Of a stretch of DNA of 64,000 bases, positions 37,855-46,920 are shown piece after piece. Within the stretch, counting starts at the first letter, position 1, and every line of letters starts with the position of its first letter. A model generated the notes under the pieces. That model was not told the DNA's origin, did not search any database, and saw only the letters and a list, made by a program, of their open reading frames with translations. The translations under genes and the position numbers were made by a program. The stretch is from contig JAGVRJ010000002.1 in assembly GCA_019059635.1 (NCBI GenBank), positions 1,488,001 to 1,552,000 on the forward strand, read 5' to 3'. Source of the DNA: Proales similis. Its lineage: Eukaryota; Rotifera; Eurotatoria; Ploima; Proalidae.

Positions 37855-38855
37855 TTACTTGATTCGCTTGAGATAGAACTCGAGTTCCTTGCCCTCGAGC
37901 ACGTATCCGTCGGCACGACCGCATTTACCCGGGCTCGAGCGGATGCAAGCGTAGACACGACCAGCCTGGAAAAACTCTTCGAGCTTGGCGTCGACTTTGG
38001 CGTTCTTCCTGCGCTCCAAGTACTTTCTCATGGTCTTCTTTGAACGTTTCTTGTTCAAGACGGCCTCTTCAGCTTCAGTCTTAAGGAGCATGAAACAAGA
38101 TTAGCTTTTGATTTGGTTCATTTTCCTGTTTTTTTTTATGTCCTCAGTGTTTTATGTCAGCTCTTTTGATCAGTGTTTTCATTGATGATCAAACCTATCA
38201 TTTTTCTCTTCATCGGACAAACAGGGAAAAAGTGAAAAATTACCAGCTTAGCATTCTTCTTGCGACCGAGTGGCAGAGCATAGTGGGACTCGTACCATTG
38301 TCTGAATGGAGTGGCATCAATCTGAACGATGGTGCTCTTGGTAAGAGTCTTGGTTCTCACGAGCTCGTTGTTGCTGGCGTTATAGACCACATCGATGATT
38401 CTGGTTTTGCGCGAGATGCCTGTTTAAATCGTAACTGATGAGCTTGTTCCAAGTATATTTAGCGAGCGCCTACCCTCGGAGGCCCAGGAGAAGTTTCCGG
38501 TGTCAAGACGAAGAGCTCGGTATTTTTTATTTCCACCGCGAGTTCGCACAGTGTGAATGCGCTGTGGACCGATTCGAGTGTTTGACGCAGGCCGACCCAT
38601 CTCGAAATTCCTCTTCTTTCGAGGCTGAGGGCGCTGACCACCCGTCTTTCGTCTCTTATGCCAGTTATCTCTTGAAATACCTGCGCGAATAAATTAGGCC
38701 TAGCCTGATGCCATTAGCCATGGCGCGCTTGGTTCCGCACAGAAGGCCAAATTCACTCAAGTGTGATTTGACCCGTTGGAGCAAATCTGGCTCCAAGACC
38801 GAGGCTTCCATGCGATCCCAGTCGCCATTTAATAACAAATTCGATATTTACCCAT
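37855..38855 (-). CDS. RPS8: 40S ribosomal protein S8 (eS8)
   Basis: Small-subunit ribosomal protein. Exons 38852-38855, 38474-38680, 38244-38419, 37855-38079; 612 bases, 203 residues. The first exon is just ATGG, as is common in animal ribosomal protein genes, followed by [69 protein letters not shown] and [18 protein letters not shown]. The C-terminus stops at KRIK, about five residues short of the usual KARKGK. Introns 1 (38681-38851, 171 bases) and 3 (38080-38243, 164 bases) are nearly three times the local norm; RPS8 introns host snoRNAs in vertebrates. Confidence 0.97.
38152..38222 (-). ncRNA. possible C/D-box snoRNA in RPS8 intron 3
   Basis: Within the long third intron the minus strand has CCGATGAAG (weak box C, consensus RTGATGA) and, about 55 bases later, GAGCTGACAT (box D CTGA), with a short terminal pairing of TTTGT against ACATAAA. 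An internal CTGA resembles box D'. Box C is imperfect and no rRNA target was assigned, so this is a lead only. Confidence 0.25.
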
Positions 38856-39233
38856 GACGGTCCTCTAGATTATTTTATAAGTAAACCATTTACTAGAGCT
38901 AGCGCGTTGAAATAAAGTGCGTTGGAGGTAAGGTCGACGCTCTAAAATGGGAATAGAGAAAATTCAAAAGCAATGTGCGTTCAAATCGTGCGTATGCAAG
39001 GACTGGCACATGCACTAAGTGAAGACAGCATGAATTAGTGCTGACCCACCCCAGTCCCTGAATTGATTACGGTTTTTCTTATTTTAAGTACAGGTTTAAA
39101 ATCTTTCTCTGCATTCCTGCTCGGCATTTTCACCAAACTCAGCCCATCCAAACGTTCAAAATACAAGCATTTAATTTTATTAATATTTAGCCAAGCACTC
39201 GAGCACATTGACGAGGCTCGAATAAAGCATTCA
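38856..39233. other. intergenic between the RPC7 homologue and RPS8
   Basis: 378 bases holding the RPS8 promoter. On the minus strand an acceptor-like ATAATCTAG ends nine bases before the RPS8 ATG. No gene seen. Confidence 0.5.
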
Positions 39234-40067
39234 TCAGTAAACAGGACCATCGTCGTCTCCACCATAGTCATCATCGCCAAAGTCCTCACCGTTGTCGAAA
39301 TAGGTCTCAATGTAGTCATTGTCCTTTGATTTTAAAGTTAGTTCAAGTTGAAAGTGAATAGGAAAAAGTCTGACCTCTTCGCCATCGTCTTCAGCATCTT
39401 CCTCCATCTCGTCCTCGCCATCGTCGCTCTTCTTTCCTGCTTCTGTCTTCTCCTCGTCTTCTTCTTCTTCTTTGTTCTCTTCATTTGGCTCATCGTCTGC
39501 CGCCACCTTTTTAGGTCAGCCGTCATTTAATGTCAAAATCTTTTAATGGGTTTATGTCAAATAGCACAAACATTTGGCAATTTCCCGATCTGAACGCTTT
39601 TCCTCAATTTGGAGGCCAGAACATTTGGAGCTCTTGTCTTCCTCTTCGATCGAGTTTTCTCGTAAATTTGTTTTAACTCAAACGGCAGACGCCTCCAATC
39701 TTAAGAATTCGAAAAAAAAATTAAGAAAAAATTGTTGTCAGAAGCAAATTTTGGAACCAACCTGTTTTCCAAGGTTCATTTTGAGTTGAGATTCGGTTTG
39801 AGTAACGATCTGAATAGCGCTCAATTATTGAATTGAAGTCGGACTGCTCATTTTTCTTGTCTTGAATGAAATACAGCGAATTTCGTGATAAACCTCGCAG
39901 ACCTGCTTTTATTTTTAATACAGCCTCTACTGATTGCGTTTGCTCCAAGTTCAGAGGCTTGGCAATTTGCGGCTTTAATTGCAAGTTGAAAGTTTAAACG
40001 AGTTTTCAGCATTGGAAAAACTCTCACTACCAACCGGATATAAAGGAAGAGGCTCAAAAATATCCAT
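39234..40067 (-). CDS. RNA polymerase III subunit RPC7 (POLR3G/POLR3GL-like)
   Basis: Pol III subunit needed for initiation. Exons 40035-40067, 39762-39957, 39572-39699, 39375-39506, 39234-39323; 192 residues, close to the family length of about 220. Order: MDIFEPLPLYPPLN (the PLP-LFPP motif of RPC7), KIKAGLRGLSRNSLYF, IIERYSDRYS, then DWRRLPFELKQ matching PDWRRLP in POLR3G, a basic stretch, and a long acidic tail ending DNDYIETYFDNGEDFGDDDY, the most diagnostic part. Introns are 51-77 bases. The N-terminal glycine/arginine-rich start of vertebrate RPC7 is missing, so an additional 5' exon cannot be excluded. It diverges from COA7, whose ATG is only 161 bases away. Confidence 0.88.
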
Positions 40068-40228
40068 AACACCGGCCAGGTTAGAAGCAAGTATTTAGCT
40101 GAGCAGTGAGTATAATGGCAAAGTGAATGCATTATTATTATGAATCAAAGAATGCATTGAAAACTTGCCAAATTACGAAACAGCTCTCTTTTCTGTTAGA
40201 GAAGCTATTTTGTTTGTGATTTCTAAAG
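40068..40228. promoter_or_regulatory. divergent promoter between the RPC7 homologue and COA7
   Basis: The 161 bases between two ATGs pointing away from each other must contain both promoters. An acceptor-like TTTTCTGTTAG ends about 30 bases before the COA7 ATG. No TATA box stands out. Confidence 0.5.
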
Positions 40229-41076
40229 ATGACACAGAGCGGAAGAAAAACTGATGAGCAAATAGTGGAAGAGATCAAACAGCGGCTGAAAAACTCTACA
40301 AATGAACCAGTGAGGAAGAAGACTGCTCGTGATCTTGACTGGAGAGATCCTGAAGAAGTTAAAGATTATCTCGACAATCTCTCCACGGAGTACAGCTTTC
40401 AATGCTATGGCGAGAAGTCAGCCGAAGGTTGCCATCGACTGGCAAATTTCCTTGAGAGCGTTCGGAACCGCTACAGAGAGGCCACTGAGCTCTATAAGAA
40501 AAATTGCGACGAAAATCAGTATCCGAGAAGCTGCCTGACTTACTCCAAGAATAAGTCACTCGGACGAGGTTAGCTGCCCATTACGTTTTTGTTTCTTCAG
40601 TTCGACCTTTAAAAACCAAAACAGGATGCAGTAGAGACCTTCTTGAGGCATGCAGGTATAGCTTCAAGACGTGCGACTTGAACTTGAGCGAGGGATGCTT
40701 GAATGCGGGAATATGTCTGCTAGAAGGAGTTGGAGGCATGCCCAAAAATGCGCTAGAATCAACAAAATATTTGGAAAAGGCTTGTGACCAAAATAACCCA
40801 ATGGCCTGCTTGAAACTGTTCCAGATCTATCTGGAAGGTCACGACGGAGTTCCCAGAAACGGTTCTACAGCATTTCTGTACACTTCTCGTGCCTGCGAAA
40901 TGAACGATTTCTTGGGCTGCATGAACGCCTCACTTATGCTTAGACGAGGAGATGGAATCAACAAAGACGAGGAGCTGGCGAACGAGTTTCGTAAAAAAGC
41001 TGAAGACTTGAAGAAAGCCCTCGATTCTCCCGGCGATGACCGAGTGCCTATAGTTTTCGGCCAGCAGCATCAGTAG
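40229..41076 (+). CDS. COA7: cytochrome c oxidase assembly factor 7 (Sel1-repeat protein)
   Basis: Mitochondrial intermembrane-space protein needed for respiratory-complex assembly. Exons 40229-40568 and 40625-41076; 263 residues, slightly longer than human COA7 (231) because of an N-terminal extension. After DPEEVKDYLDNL come Sel1-like helical repeats, each with a paired Cys pattern: FQCYGEKSAEGCHRLA, KKNCDENQYPRSC, CRYSFKTCDLNLSEGCLN, LEKACDQNNPMACLKL, SRACEMNDFLGCMNASLM with GDGINKDE. The tail ends VFGQQ, matching the family's TFG end. A polyadenylation AATAAA lies near 41121. Confidence 0.93.
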
Positions 41077-41334
41077 TTTAAACGATTCTGAAAAAAAACT
41101 TATTTTCGAATTTTATAATTTAATAAAGTCCCATGTATTGAGCTTAGTTAAGGTTAGAGCTTCCAGCACCACTTTGATTTATTGGAGCGCTTATTTTGTT
41201 CTTTAACCTTAGACTCAATGCCAAATTATTCGGTTTCCAAACTCGCTTAGGTAGGCGTTTGTTTTTACTTTTATTGTTACTAATTACGATAAGGAAACTA
41301 AGATGTTCAACAACACTCAGGGTCTAGAAAAAGT

Positions 41335-41883
41335 TTAGTTCCATCTGCCTCTTTTGAGGCTGCTTGAGCTCAAATTGATACTTTCATGTTTTAGGAGTCT
41401 GTGAATGGTGATTAGCTCTCCTCTCAGACGTCTTGCTGCTTGAGGACTATACTGAAAATTTTCCAAAAAAGCTGGTCATAAGTACAAGTAAACAAGTCAT
41501 TCAAGTGAACGATTACTTACACAACCCAATTTAATAAGGTCATATAGCGTTTGATCCATAAAGTCAACATCGCCAGTGCGCAGAAATTCAATTGCCAGCA
41601 AATCAGCAAACTTTTCCGGGTCACCCAGCTCAGCCTTTTATTCATTCGATCAGTCGAATTGAGAAAAGTGTGCCTCTGTGATTTATACCATTTTTGATAA
41701 ACATCTTGCAAACGTTCTTGAGCTGATTAGATCTGAATCTTGGAAACCTTGAAAATTAGCTGTTCATTTTCAGAGTGGACAAATCAGTGCTCTCGGAATG
41801 GACAAACCTTTTAATTCAGAGGCCATCGCGCATACCGCCATAGTTATAAGCATGAGTACAGCAAAGCAGGTTGTTTTCTGCAT
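41335..41883 (-). CDS. small secreted protein, candidate peptide-hormone precursor (unrecognised)
   Basis: Four exons, each too short to stand out alone: 41808-41883, 41689-41747, 41521-41634, 41335-41451, introns 54-69 bases, all phases consistent; 366 bases, 121 residues. A clear signal peptide (MQKTTCFAVLMLITMAVCAMA) is followed by a polar start, Cys41, a helical-looking middle (DPEKFADLLAIEFLR), Cys83 in KLGCYSPQ, and basic sites at Arg90-Arg91 and Lys116-Arg117 that could be cleaved by prohormone convertases. It ends KRGRWN. There are only two Cys after the signal, so one disulfide is possible. An excellent pyrimidine-tract acceptor (CTCTCCCTAG) ends 13 bases before the ATG. I do not recognise the family; expression is inferred from structure. 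Confidence 0.7.
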
Positions 41884-43027
41884 CTTTTTCACAGTCTAGG
41901 GAGAGAATTTGATGAAAATAAGTAAAAGCATTGGGAAAAGCTCGGGGAATTTATAGCTAAAGAGCTGTCGCGTGAAAGATGGCCGGAAAGCAAACTTGGC
42001 TCAAAAGCAAAAGCGACACGCACATTAACAGAAAATGAACTGGATGTTTTTGCCACAAAATAACATGATAGGCTTCTAATATTGGATCGCTCTAATAGTG
42101 GGAAAGGAAATTGATATTGCCAGTAGTTGCCTCGGAACCGCATTCAAGTAAAACGAAAATTTCTTCACGCTTTGGCGTGATAAATTTGGTGGTAATTTAG
42201 CCACTTAGAACACGAGAAATTATTCATGTATCGGAAGCGAATGTTTCGTTTTGACATTTTCTTTTACAATAATTAGGAATTGGCCTGCAAGCCATCAGAC
42301 AGTTAATGCGCACAATGGTTCAATACAAAAAAATTGTGCCGTGTGCGTTCTCCTTTATGAAAATTATTTTAAGAAGTCATCCTATCTGTGGGCCGTTTCT
42401 GACAGGTTTGGCTTCTTGGCTGAAAAAATCCTGAAGAATCAAAGACTTTGCTATCAACCAGTGTTGGATTAGACAGGTAGCTTAATTGACTTGGCCAATC
42501 CCACATAATTTCTTAATTACACGCCTGTGTCTTGGTTTTTTGAGTCTGATTTTCCTTCGTTTACCTGCGCAAGTCAGCGAACCACGTAACGAACACCCCC
42601 CTAGCGCATCTTCCGCTCTTCTTGCGTAAATACCGTGAATGGTGCTTTGCCCCGCTTAAGACTAATTGATCCAGACAAGTGTCGTGCGAGTGGTGTTGAG
42701 CTGTTTCCAAGTAGAAAAATCCAATTCCGGATAAAGCAAAGCTTCTTTTCTAATATACTTAACGAGTGCTCATCTCCCGGCAATTACCGTTCGATATTAT
42801 TGTCGACAAGCGAAATCTGAGAAATCGATATTTCCCGCGGAGGAAGTAGCTTAGGGCTCCCTATTTATTAATCTGAACATTTGACACAGAGTTGTTAATC
42901 ATGAACTAGTGCTTGCACATCTTTTGAGATCAATCCTCCGCGTCAAAGGAGCTTATTTCAACTGAATTTATTTAAATTGCTTAATAAAAAAAGCTTAATG
43001 TGAGTTCAAATTAACAACAGAGTCTGT
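41884..43027. other. intergenic, no gene recognised
   Basis: 1.1 kb. A plus-strand frame at 42251-42472 and a pair of opposed frames near 42601-42820 have no signal peptide or domain. Given that the neighbour at 41335 was found only by joining small exons, another multi-exon peptide gene could be missed. Confidence 0.4.
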
Positions 43028-43780
43028 TCACATTCCGCTGAAAAACTGCGATGACTTTGGCCTAGTAGTTAATGGAACCATTTTAAGGGTTTTCTCGACT
43101 CCATCCCCTCGATTGTTTTGCAGGTTTTTGGTTCCGTCGAATTTTACTCTTGAAACTGGTCTTGCTGACACCGGATGGTGTCCATAGTTTCCTAATAAAC
43201 TGCCCATACTTCCTTGCGATCTTAAATTGTTTATTCTTCCTTCGTAGTTCACTTTGGGATGAAAAGTTTTTATCTCGTCAGGAGTCGAATTGTCCGTTAG
43301 GATCAAATCGAAGCAACCTCGATTTTTCACATAATTATCACGCCCTTCTTGCTTTACTCTGATGCCCTTTTTAGAAATGGGTGGGTCACAGTAACCTGTG
43401 AGCAGTTCTTTCATGGTTCCTTCTAAACCTCGGTTTAAATTAAACGATTAACGTTGAATTTAAGGTAGAGTCAATTCAATAAAGCAACCTCTGTTTCTGA
43501 TGTACGCTTGCTGTGCGACTTCATACTTCACCCTCGGAGCAGGCTTTTGCTCTTCGGGCTCGTTTGGCGAAAAGTCAGAGAGGCAAATACTACCGCGGTT
43601 GCGATCATAGTTTTGGCGTCCTTCGAATTTCACTCGCGGAACCTGGCGAGGAGAAGAGTAACTGTTTGATGGGTCATAAGGAGGTATGGTGCTTTGACTC
43701 AAGCTGGTGGTCATATTTTCTCGACGATCTCGAATCGAAATAGTTTTTAAATCCGACCCAACTCCTTCGCATGGAAACAT
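43028..43780 (-). CDS. five-repeat protein, RVKxEG-NRG repeats, family unknown
   Basis: Two exons, 43489-43780 and 43028-43419; 684 bases, 227 residues. After about 45 Ser/Thr-rich residues come five repeats of 30-35 residues with the core RVKxEGxxNYxxNRG: PRVKFEGRQNYDRNRG, PRVKYEVAQQAYIRNRG, IRVKQEGRDNYVKNRG, PKVNYEGRINNLRSQG and SRVKFDGTKNLQNNRG. Two are followed by a (T/S)MxxLL block (TMKELLTGY, SMGSLLGNYG). The intron boundary was placed so that repeat 2 runs into TMKELL; reading through would end the protein after repeat 2. The protein is basic, with no membrane segment. Such short repeats can bind a polymer such as microtubules, but that is speculation. Confidence 0.8.
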
Positions 43781-43840
43781 CTTGTTCGGTTACTATGGAT
43801 ACCCAATTTGTCTAGACAAGTACATTTTTTAAATTATAAT

Positions 43841-45236
43841 TTATTCAAAGTTAGGCATCAAGTCTTTAAGCCGTTTGAGGTGATGATTTTCTATTTCGTA
43901 ACGTAATCCTCTTGCGCTCTCTACGTCGCCTTCTGTAAGAGGATGCTTTTTCCTGTAGATTTGACGAACATCGTCCTTAAACGATATTTCTCGTTTGCGT
44001 TCAAACTTCATTCTAATTAAGGAGTTTGAGCCTACCAAAGAGAGCTTGTTCATTTGAGTTTCTATACCAGCTGCGGTTTTGAGATCCAAATACTCGCTTC
44101 TTTTTCTTTCGCTTTTTGTTCCGAAGCCGTATTCTCGTTTAAAATGCTTTTGACACCATTTAATTGAGGAAATATCCAGTAGAATCGTAAAAAACAATTA
44201 CTTCAGCAAGAGACAATGTGTTGCCTAAAGGAATCTGAATGCCGAAATCGGCCAAATCCGTTTGAACATGATTAGATTTCGGAATGCTTATTTTATAAAA
44301 AAGGGCTTGGTTGCCACTATGTTTTTGAGACTTCTTGCAAACTGGACAGACACTGCTCCCGTCTACTCCTTTGACGGTGGGCACAGGGAAAAGTCTGTCG
44401 TTGAGCGAAAAACTAAAAACGCCTTAGAAGCGCCAGCATCTTATTAAATGGCTGATGATTTAGAAAACATAAACTCTAAAAATGACTTACAACAATGGTT
44501 GCTTTGATCTTCTAAGACTGAAGTGCTCATTGAATCCATCTGGTTGGTTGCACTGAGCCCGTATTCAAGGACGGACATTGAATTGTTGAAATTCGTTTTT
44601 TTGGATGAAAAGCACTCCTTGCGATTCTCGTTCCGGAATGAGCACAGGTCCGCCCAATATTCTTCGGTTTTCTGTAAACTGCAGCCAACTATTTTGCTTT
44701 CAGTCTCGAGCTGGTCTAAATTTGCTCAAACGTTATTCTGAATGTAATTTTTAAAAACCCGAGCAGTCAAACAACCTTTGGCCCAGTCGAATCCCATGAG
44801 AGGCAGCGCATGCTTCGCTTGGCGAGCCATTCTCAAATACTTGCTGTCATGTGACTGACTCGAGGATCTCTTTCGGCGAAGTTTTTTTTGCCTTTCTTCA
44901 CTTTTAGACACTGACCTCAACTCCTAATTTCAATGAGGCAAATACTTAAGCTGCCCAACATAAACTGTTCAATCTGACTCTTACCGAATCCGATGCATGA
45001 TTTAAATCATCTCCAGCAACGTTTGCGATATGCTCCAGTAGACTTTTCTTCGGATCTAACTGATCTTCCAAGTCTGCGCTTTGATTTTTGAGAATGGACT
45101 TGAGCTTGAGCGACTTCTCATGCTTCTTGTGATTTAGGCAATCAAAATCAGACTCCAAATCAAGGTATTCGCTGAAGGACACATTTTTGCTCCTTTTTGT
45201 CTTGTTATTTGAAACAATTAATCGAGTCGATGGCAT
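43841..45236 (-). CDS. migration and invasion-inhibitory protein (MIIP) homologue
   Basis: Exons 44985-45236, 44776-44923, 44491-44715, 44202-44422, 43841-44146; 383 residues from the first in-frame ATG (45236). The open frame continues upstream to about 45400 without an ATG, so an extra 5' exon is possible. Recognised by ordered blocks shared with human MIIP: SILKNQ and VSFSEY near the start, LPLMGFDWAK, WADLCSFRNENRKEC, NHCCVFSFSLNDRLFPVPTV, SVCPVC (possible zinc ligands) and YKISIPKS. Human MIIP binds IGFBP2 and affects cell migration and mitosis; whether that role applies here is unknown. The C-terminal 100 residues, rich in Lys/Arg (KFERKREISFKDDVRQIYRK), have no obvious counterpart in the human protein. 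Confidence 0.75.
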
Positions 45237-45694
45237 TTGGTCAATTTTTTGGTTGCGACTGCTTTTCGTCTGTCCGTTAAACACTTTGGCCGAGTGTTTC
45301 GACGCGTCTTGCTGATTCCGAAGGAAGTGAAACAAATCGCATCCAGATACAGTATCTTGAAGAGTAGTGCGAGCAACCACAGGCTCGTATCAATCCGACC
45401 TGCTTATTTCCATAGTAACATGCATATGCCCACCGCATTCTTAATTTTGGACATTTGAATGCATTAAATGACCTGCTAACGGACAAGAGCCCTGCTCGGG
45501 CCTAAAATATTCGATCCTAATTTATGCGCGTGCAAATCAGCCAAATTATTACCCATTCAGCAAAACGAGCCGACGGGGGCCCGAAAAAGTTACGTAATAC
45601 GTCTAGACAAGAAAACATAATGCCACGCGCTGGAGTCGGTAAAATGCTGGAAAAGTCAACTGCGCACAATCATCAAAGAAAGTAAGATCGAGAG
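45237..45694. other. divergent region between MIIP and the first DM9-SOCS gene
   Basis: 458 bases. The left part may hold coding sequence of MIIP (open frame to about 45400 on minus). The rest should contain two promoters. Confidence 0.4.
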
Positions 45695-46804
45695 ATGCAA
45701 TTTCAAGAGTATCCGAGCGTTGAACAAGGCCATGACCGTTTCCTAACATTTCCCAGGATTACTTGGCTTTCAAACAAATGCCTCGTTGATTACATATCGT
45801 CACAATCAGAGATTCATCCTTGTTTAAACGCAGAAAGTCCATTGAGCAGTAGAATTTATGTTGGCAAAACTATACCCAAATCCTACAGCAATTCAATCAA
45901 TTCCCACACAAACAACATCAATCGACTAGGATATTCGCCCTTTGAGCATTTGGAATTAGTCGGTCAGGTGTTCAAGCGCGATGAAAGACCGAACTCGCCC
46001 TGGATTCTTAGAGTCACTCACCATAATCAAGTGTTCGATATCGAAGATGACTTTCTGGTTCTAAGCTTGCCATCTGCTGACGATTACTTCTGGTCGCTAG
46101 TTTCTTCCGAATGCCCAAAGGCACCCAAGTACGCTCTGAGAGCAGCTGTCGATCGAGTCGATTGTCGTTATTCATATATTGGACGAAGCCTGGGTGAGAT
46201 GGATGTCGGACTAGCTTCTCAACCAAAGTATTACGCAAATGGCTGGTATTATTTCGAAGAGCCTGTTCCCGCAAGCCTTGGTCGAATGAATAGCGCTTAT
46301 GGCATGTTAATGATACCTTTTAGAGGACTCGAAATCGGAGTTCAGCATTTCGAAGTGTTGTGTTTAAAAGCAGCCCCCGCCCCTCTAAAGGCCCTTTGCC
46401 GTTTAGAAATCCGAAAGCAATTGAACTACTCTCAAAAATCGATCAAATCAATTAATCAGGAATGTCCCATTTTGCCCGAAACACTTGTATCATATCTGCA
46501 GTTGCCTTCCGAGTTACAGTTCGGAGAGCGTCTTTTACGTGGAGAGAAAGTTGTCGACCAAGACGGCTCTAGTGAACTCTTAATTGAAGAGGAGACCGGA
46601 AATTTAATTTGTCGCTCTTCAAGCGGCGAGGAGCGGCTTTTGGCCTATAATATTGACTTAGTGTGGTTGCACGCATTTCAATTGGTATTTTTCAATCAAG
46701 CCAACTCAAGTGCTGTTACCGCGCACTCTATGTACGATAAATTTCTGCCTTATGTTTACTCTATCGAAAAAGATAAATTGAAAGCCACAATCAACCGGAT
46801 TTGA
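45695..46804 (+). CDS. DM9-like repeat protein with SOCS-box-like segment, copy 1
   Basis: Single exon, 369 residues. N-terminal half: two repeats resembling DM9/DUF3421, the first with RIYVGKT, the second with YALRAAVDRVDCRYSYIGR and a closing HFEVLCLK. Directly after is APLKALCRLEIRKQL, which fits the elongin-BC box consensus ([APST]LxxxCxxx[AILV]) exactly, followed 20 residues later by LPETLVSYL in the place of a Cul5 box. The last 100 residues (GERLLRGEKVVDQDGSSELLIEEETGNLI) weakly resemble a bulb-lectin repeat. DM9 proteins of molluscs bind mannose; SOCS boxes recruit ubiquitin ligases. The combination suggests an adaptor that couples ligand binding to ubiquitination, which is inference. 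No signal peptide, so intracellular. Confidence 0.75.
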   Translation: MQFQEYPSVEQGHDRFLTFPRITWLSNKCLVDYISSQSEIHPCLNAESPLSSRIYVGKTIPKSYSNSINSHTNNINRLGYSPFEHLELVGQVFKRDERPNSPWILRVTHHNQVFDIEDDFLVLSLPSADDYFWSLVSSECPKAPKYALRAAVDRVDCRYSYIGRSLGEMDVGLASQPKYYANGWYYFEEPVPASLGRMNSAYGMLMIPFRGLEIGVQHFEVLCLKAAPAPLKALCRLEIRKQLNYSQKSIKSINQECPILPETLVSYLQLPSELQFGERLLRGEKVVDQDGSSELLIEEETGNLICRSSSGEERLLAYNIDLVWLHAFQLVFFNQANSSAVTAHSMYDKFLPYVYSIEKDKLKATINRI

Positions 46805-46920
46805 TAGCAATCTGCTCGTTTTTAGTTTAAGTTCAATGCGCAATTATTTTGTTTCGTTAAATTTGAGCATCTCACCGAAAATTATGATTCAATTCAAAAT
46901 AGAAATAAATAACTATTTTT

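Noticed and set aside
39035-39529. Two acidic or basic frames overlapping the RPC7 tail
   Set aside because: Only the frame ending NGEDFGDDDY is real; the Lys/Arg-rich and Leu/Phe-rich versions are readings of the same GAA/GAC repeats in other frames.
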